From assembly GCA_009692275.1 (NCBI GenBank), contig SHZL01000106.1:1-8820 (forward strand): a stretch of 8,820 nucleotides of DNA, given 5' to 3'. Position numbers and translations under genes: made by a program. Under the pieces are notes generated by a model, which worked only from the letters and a program-made list of their open reading frames with translations, had not been told where the DNA came from and searched no databases. Positions 6,012 through 8,820 of the stretch are shown one piece after another. The first letter of the stretch is position 1; each line of letters begins with the position of its first letter. Source of the DNA: Lysobacterales bacterium. GTDB lineage: Bacteria; Pseudomonadota; Gammaproteobacteria; Xanthomonadales; SZUA-36.

Positions 6012-7886
6012 TCACTCTTTGTGTGCCTGCCGCACCTGCCTTTGTCTCCGGCGCCAACCAAACAGAGCCGCTGCCGCAATCACCAGGACCGGAATCAGCA
6101 CGATATTGACCAGTTTCAGCCGGGTGCCAAGGCGCTCGATGTCTCTCTGCAAATCATGCTGCACCTGCCGCAACTCCTTGCGAATTTCCAGCTTGCGATC
6201 GACGAATTTCTGCAGCGCCGCCTTTTGTTCATCGGTCAGAACCAGCAGGTCCGCGTCGGGCCGCCCCGACTGCAATTCCGTTAGTTTTCGTTCTGTTTCA
6301 GTCAATTCCTGTTGCAGGCGCTCCTCCGTAGCACGGTAGTCACGTTCCGCCTGGAGCTGCAGTTCATCAACCCGCTCAAACGGACGGGCGGAACTGGCCC
6401 GAGTGCGTATGCTGATCAGGTCGTTATTGCCTAACAGGTTGTCCACCGCATTAACTGCGATGTTGCCATTGTCTGCAAAAGCGGTGACCACGTCCTGGCC
6501 CAGGAAAGGCTGTTTTTGCACCCACAGACGATCACTCAGGATGTCGGAATCGGCAAAAATCATTACGTTGATACCGCCTTCCGCGGACTCCTTCAGAGCG
6601 TCCTTCCCGGCCAGATCGTCCTTTCCAGCCTGGGCAGGCGGTGAATCCCCAAAGGCAGAGTGCGCGGGCCCGGTGATTCTCACGGCCAGCGCATATTTTT
6701 CTCCGCTCGGGGTGAAACCCTGCATCAGGTCATTCGGGTTTGCCAGGAAGCGCATGCGGGAGGCGTCAATGGGGCCGGCATTCTCGCTGCTTTCGACCAG
6801 CACCTCGACTTTTGTCGTGGCGTCTTTCAGTGGTTGCAGCCAACCGGTGGAGGAGAAATTCACCATCTCGAGGTCGGCGCTCACTACGTCATCCGCGTTC
6901 ATGCCAGCGCGGGGCACCGACAGGATTCCAATATGCCGTGTACCGCCACTGCCGACTCCGTATTGCAAGTCTCCCAGCACCTTCTGCGTATCGAAACTCA
7001 CCCCCCATGCCTGCAGCAAAGGTTCGAGGGTGGATGAACTGCCCGCCTGCATCTGCGCCATGGGGTCCGCCGGGTCGCCGCGGTCGGATTCGGCCAGGGG
7101 GTCAATAAATACCAGCAGGCGGCCTCCGCCGAGCACGAATTGATCCACCTGGTACAACAAATCCGGCGTCAGGTTGCGCGGATGCACCAGCACCAGCATG
7201 TCCAACTCTTCGGGCAAACTTGTGTCTTGCCCATCAATGGTCTTGATGGTGAACAACTGGCTCAACTGTTCATACACCACCCATTGTTCGCGCGTACTTT
7301 GGGTCTGTGGATCAAAACCAGCCGTCATGGGCAGGCTGGAGATCAGCCCTATGGTCTTGCGTTGCGGATGACCCAGGGCGGAAACCATTTTCGCCAGGTC
7401 ATATTCCAGGAACTTCTCCTTGGATGGCTGCAGGAACGGCATGGTCTGGACATCGTCCAGTGAGTTGGTCGCTGCAATTCCGAGGTACAGGGTATTGCCG
7501 TCGACACCGACGGGAACTGCCTGCAAGCCATAGCGCGCCGCCTCATCTTCTTTCTCGGAAAATGGCTCCGGATCGACACGATGAATCTGCAGCTTGCCGT
7601 CACTGCGGTTGGCAAACTCATCCAGCAATTCATCAACCCGCTGCGCATAGCTGCGGATTTGCGGCAATTCGCGACTGTTTTCCTCGGAAAAGAACAGGTA
7701 GATATTCACCGGCTCTTCCAACCCTGCCAGTACATTGCCGGTTCCTTCGCTCAGCGTGTAGAGGTGATTTTCTGACAAGTCCAGGCGCATGCCCCGCAAC
7801 AACCGCCCTGAAAGCATGCTGAGCGAAGCAAACAGAACCAGTAACAGTGCGAGCGAAACCGCGAAATAGAGTGTTTTTTTCTGCAT
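6012..7886 (-). CDS. GldG-like ABC transporter auxiliary protein
   Basis: 624-residue membrane-anchored protein of the GldG family. An N-terminal membrane segment (about 7-27) is followed by the family signature RLDLSENHLYTLSEGT (about 34-49). A large extracytoplasmic region follows, with VNIYLFFSEE, the PQRKTIGLISSLPM block and LGGGRLLVFIDPLAES. A long charged, Leu-rich coiled coil spans about 503-591, then a C-terminal membrane helix (592-611) and a basic tail. GldG was named for gliding motility in Bacteroidetes, but homologues next to ABC-2 permeases occur widely in non-gliding proteobacteria, where their substrate is unknown. I prefer ATG 7886, which has GAGG nine bases upstream, over the in-frame TTG at 7901 that overlaps the permease stop. 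It is third in the transporter operon, after the ATPase and the permease. Confidence 0.9.
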   Translation of the reverse strand: MQKKTLYFAVSLALLLVLFASLSMLSGRLLRGMRLDLSENHLYTLSEGTGNVLAGLEEPVNIYLFFSEENSRELPQIRSYAQRVDELLDEFANRSDGKLQIHRVDPEPFSEKEDEAARYGLQAVPVGVDGNTLYLGIAATNSLDDVQTMPFLQPSKEKFLEYDLAKMVSALGHPQRKTIGLISSLPMTAGFDPQTQSTREQWVVYEQLSQLFTIKTIDGQDTSLPEELDMLVLVHPRNLTPDLLYQVDQFVLGGGRLLVFIDPLAESDRGDPADPMAQMQAGSSSTLEPLLQAWGVSFDTQKVLGDLQYGVGSGGTRHIGILSVPRAGMNADDVVSADLEMVNFSSTGWLQPLKDATTKVEVLVESSENAGPIDASRMRFLANPNDLMQGFTPSGEKYALAVRITGPAHSAFGDSPPAQAGKDDLAGKDALKESAEGGINVMIFADSDILSDRLWVQKQPFLGQDVVTAFADNGNIAVNAVDNLLGNNDLISIRTRASSARPFERVDELQLQAERDYRATEERLQQELTETERKLTELQSGRPDADLLVLTDEQKAALQKFVDRKLEIRKELRQVQHDLQRDIERLGTRLKLVNIVLIPVLVIAAAALFGWRRRQRQVRQAHKE

Positions 7887-7897
7887 GTCAGGCTGCC

Positions 7898-8662
7898 TCA
7901 ATCTGCCTTGCGGAATTCAAGAACGATCGTGTTCGCCAGTAGCCAGGACACAATCACCAGGGCGAAATAGACCATGTCCCGGAGATCCAGAATGCCTTTG
8001 GATATCGATGCGAAACGGGTAAGGAAACTGAAGTCAGCAATCAGGTCGAGCATGCTCTGCGGCGCCCATCCGCTGAACACGTTCATTACCATGGGCAAGC
8101 CGCTCAGCAGGAAGCCAAAACAGACCACGACACTGAGAATGAATGCTACTACCTGGTTACGCGTCAGCGCGGACATGCAGGAGCCCATGGCGAGGAATCC
8201 GCCGGCCATCAGCCAACTGCCAATGTAGGCTGTCGAAATTGCGCCATTGTCCGGGTTACCAAGGTAGTTCACGGTCAGCCAGGTGGGAAAGGTCAGCAGC
8301 AAGGCGAGGCCGATAAACAGCCATGCTGCCAGATACTTGCCGAGCACCGCCTGCCAGATCGTCAGTGGCAAGGTCAGCAGCAGTTCGATCGAACCCGAGC
8401 GCCGCTCCTCCGCCCACAGGCGCATGGAAATGGCGGGCACGAGGAACAGGTACAGCCATGCATGGAACTGGAAAAAGGGCGCAAGGTCTGCCATTCCCCG
8501 CTCGTAAAACGAACCCATGTAAAAAGTGAAAACCCCGGACATGACCAGGAATATCACGATAAAAACCCACGCGACAGGGGTGGAGAAATAACCGCTCAAC
8601 TCCCGGCCAACGATGTTCTTTACCGCATTGAAAGAGGAAACCGGATGGACTGCCTGGCTCAT
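7898..8662 (-). CDS. ABC-2 type transporter permease (GldF-like)
   Basis: 254-residue integral membrane protein with about six hydrophobic segments (near 29-50, 64-81, 104-127, 144-164, 170-192 and 230-248). The ABC-2 permease signature RLWAEERRSGSIELLLTLPL (about 81-100) contains the coupling region that contacts the ATPase, and SALTRNQ at 164-170 is also typical. It forms the membrane channel of a Gld-type ABC transporter; direction and substrate are unknown. The start ATG overlaps the TGA stop of the ATPase gene (ATGA) and has a strong purine-rich ribosome-binding site (GGGGAGGGG, five bases before the ATG), so translational coupling is likely. Its stop lies 12 bases upstream of the preferred GldG-like start. 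Confidence 0.93.
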   Translation of the reverse strand: MSQAVHPVSSFNAVKNIVGRELSGYFSTPVAWVFIVIFLVMSGVFTFYMGSFYERGMADLAPFFQFHAWLYLFLVPAISMRLWAEERRSGSIELLLTLPLTIWQAVLGKYLAAWLFIGLALLLTFPTWLTVNYLGNPDNGAISTAYIGSWLMAGGFLAMGSCMSALTRNQVVAFILSVVVCFGFLLSGLPMVMNVFSGWAPQSMLDLIADFSFLTRFASISKGILDLRDMVYFALVIVSWLLANTIVLEFRKAD

Positions 8663-8820
8663 TTCGACCCCTCCCCGCTGGTTATCTGGCGGAACACTTC
8701 ATCCATCCTTCCAGCTTCAAGCCGAATTTCGTGGACATCCCACTGGTCCTGTCGAATCCGATCAGAAATCGCTTCAAAAAGCGCTGCGCCGGGAACCGGG
8801 AACACGGTGAGTTCCCCTTC
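8659..8820 (-). CDS. ABC transporter ATP-binding protein, C-terminal fragment (5' end beyond window)
   Basis: Only the last 53 codons are in the window. They end in EIRLEAGRMDEVFRQIT and a short tail, the usual C-terminal pattern of CcmA/GldA-type ABC-2 ATPases (EL-L-GxLxxVFxxLT). The Walker A, Walker B and signature motifs would lie outside the window, so ATPase competence cannot be judged. The stop overlaps the permease start codon, placing this gene first among the visible operon members. The family assignment relies on this tail and on the permease and GldG-like genes downstream. Confidence 0.85.
   Translation of the reverse strand, partial: EGELTVFPVPGAALFEAISDRIRQDQWDVHEIRLEAGRMDEVFRQITSGEGSK

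Noticed and set aside
5226..6284. Open plus-strand frame of 352 codons
   Set aside because: It runs antisense through the DUF4340 gene, the foldback element and the GldG-like gene end. The composition is unlike a real protein and the conserved families lie on the other strand.
7884..7901. TTG at 7901 as start of the GldG-like gene, in a TTGA overlap with the permease stop
   Set aside because: ATG 7886 has a well-spaced GAGG and leaves a normal N-terminal anchor. TTG remains possible but less likely.

Overview
The window looks like chromosomal DNA of a moderately GC-rich gammaproteobacterium. This is inferred from the long form of PstC with a large extracytoplasmic insert, a near-consensus Pho box, and a GldA/GldF/GldG-like ABC transporter followed by a DUF4340 protein. 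Genus cannot be fixed from the sequence alone. Apart from one plus-strand gene, every gene lies on the minus strand.

Left part (1-2102). A long PstC phosphate-permease gene runs leftwards off the window. Its first 656 codons are present and uninterrupted. About 20 bases upstream of its start is an inverted-orientation Pho box matching the E. coli consensus at 15 of 19 positions, so phosphate-starvation control by PhoB is likely. The same intergenic region lies upstream of a divergent plus-strand gene.

Middle part (2103-4785). The plus-strand gene encodes an unusual fusion of a degenerate GNAT acetyltransferase-like domain with a VanY-type (M15B) D,D-peptidase domain. It converges on a minus-strand cluster. 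In transcription order this cluster is a DUF423 membrane protein, an AlkA/Mag-type 3-methyladenine DNA glycosylase, and a divergent SecB-like protein. The start of the SecB-like gene carries a 16-bp direct repeat that creates a seven-codon micro-ORF, whose stop overlaps the real start.

Right part (4782-8820). This is an operon: the C-terminal end of an ABC ATPase, an ABC-2 permease, a GldG-like auxiliary protein and a DUF4340 protein. The first three are tightly spaced, and DUF4340 overlaps the DUF423 gene by GTGA. Between the GldG-like gene and the DUF4340 gene sits a 164-bp foldback element. It has perfect 17-bp terminal inverted repeats, and internal segments pair in register around a central GATAGC-CATA-GCTATC hairpin. 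It resembles a MITE or large palindromic repeat and ends five bases before the DUF4340 start codon.

The foldback element, the micro-ORF/duplication and the GNAT-M15B fusion are the least ordinary items. I saw no rRNA, tRNA, CRISPR array, transposase or convincing Rho-independent terminator.
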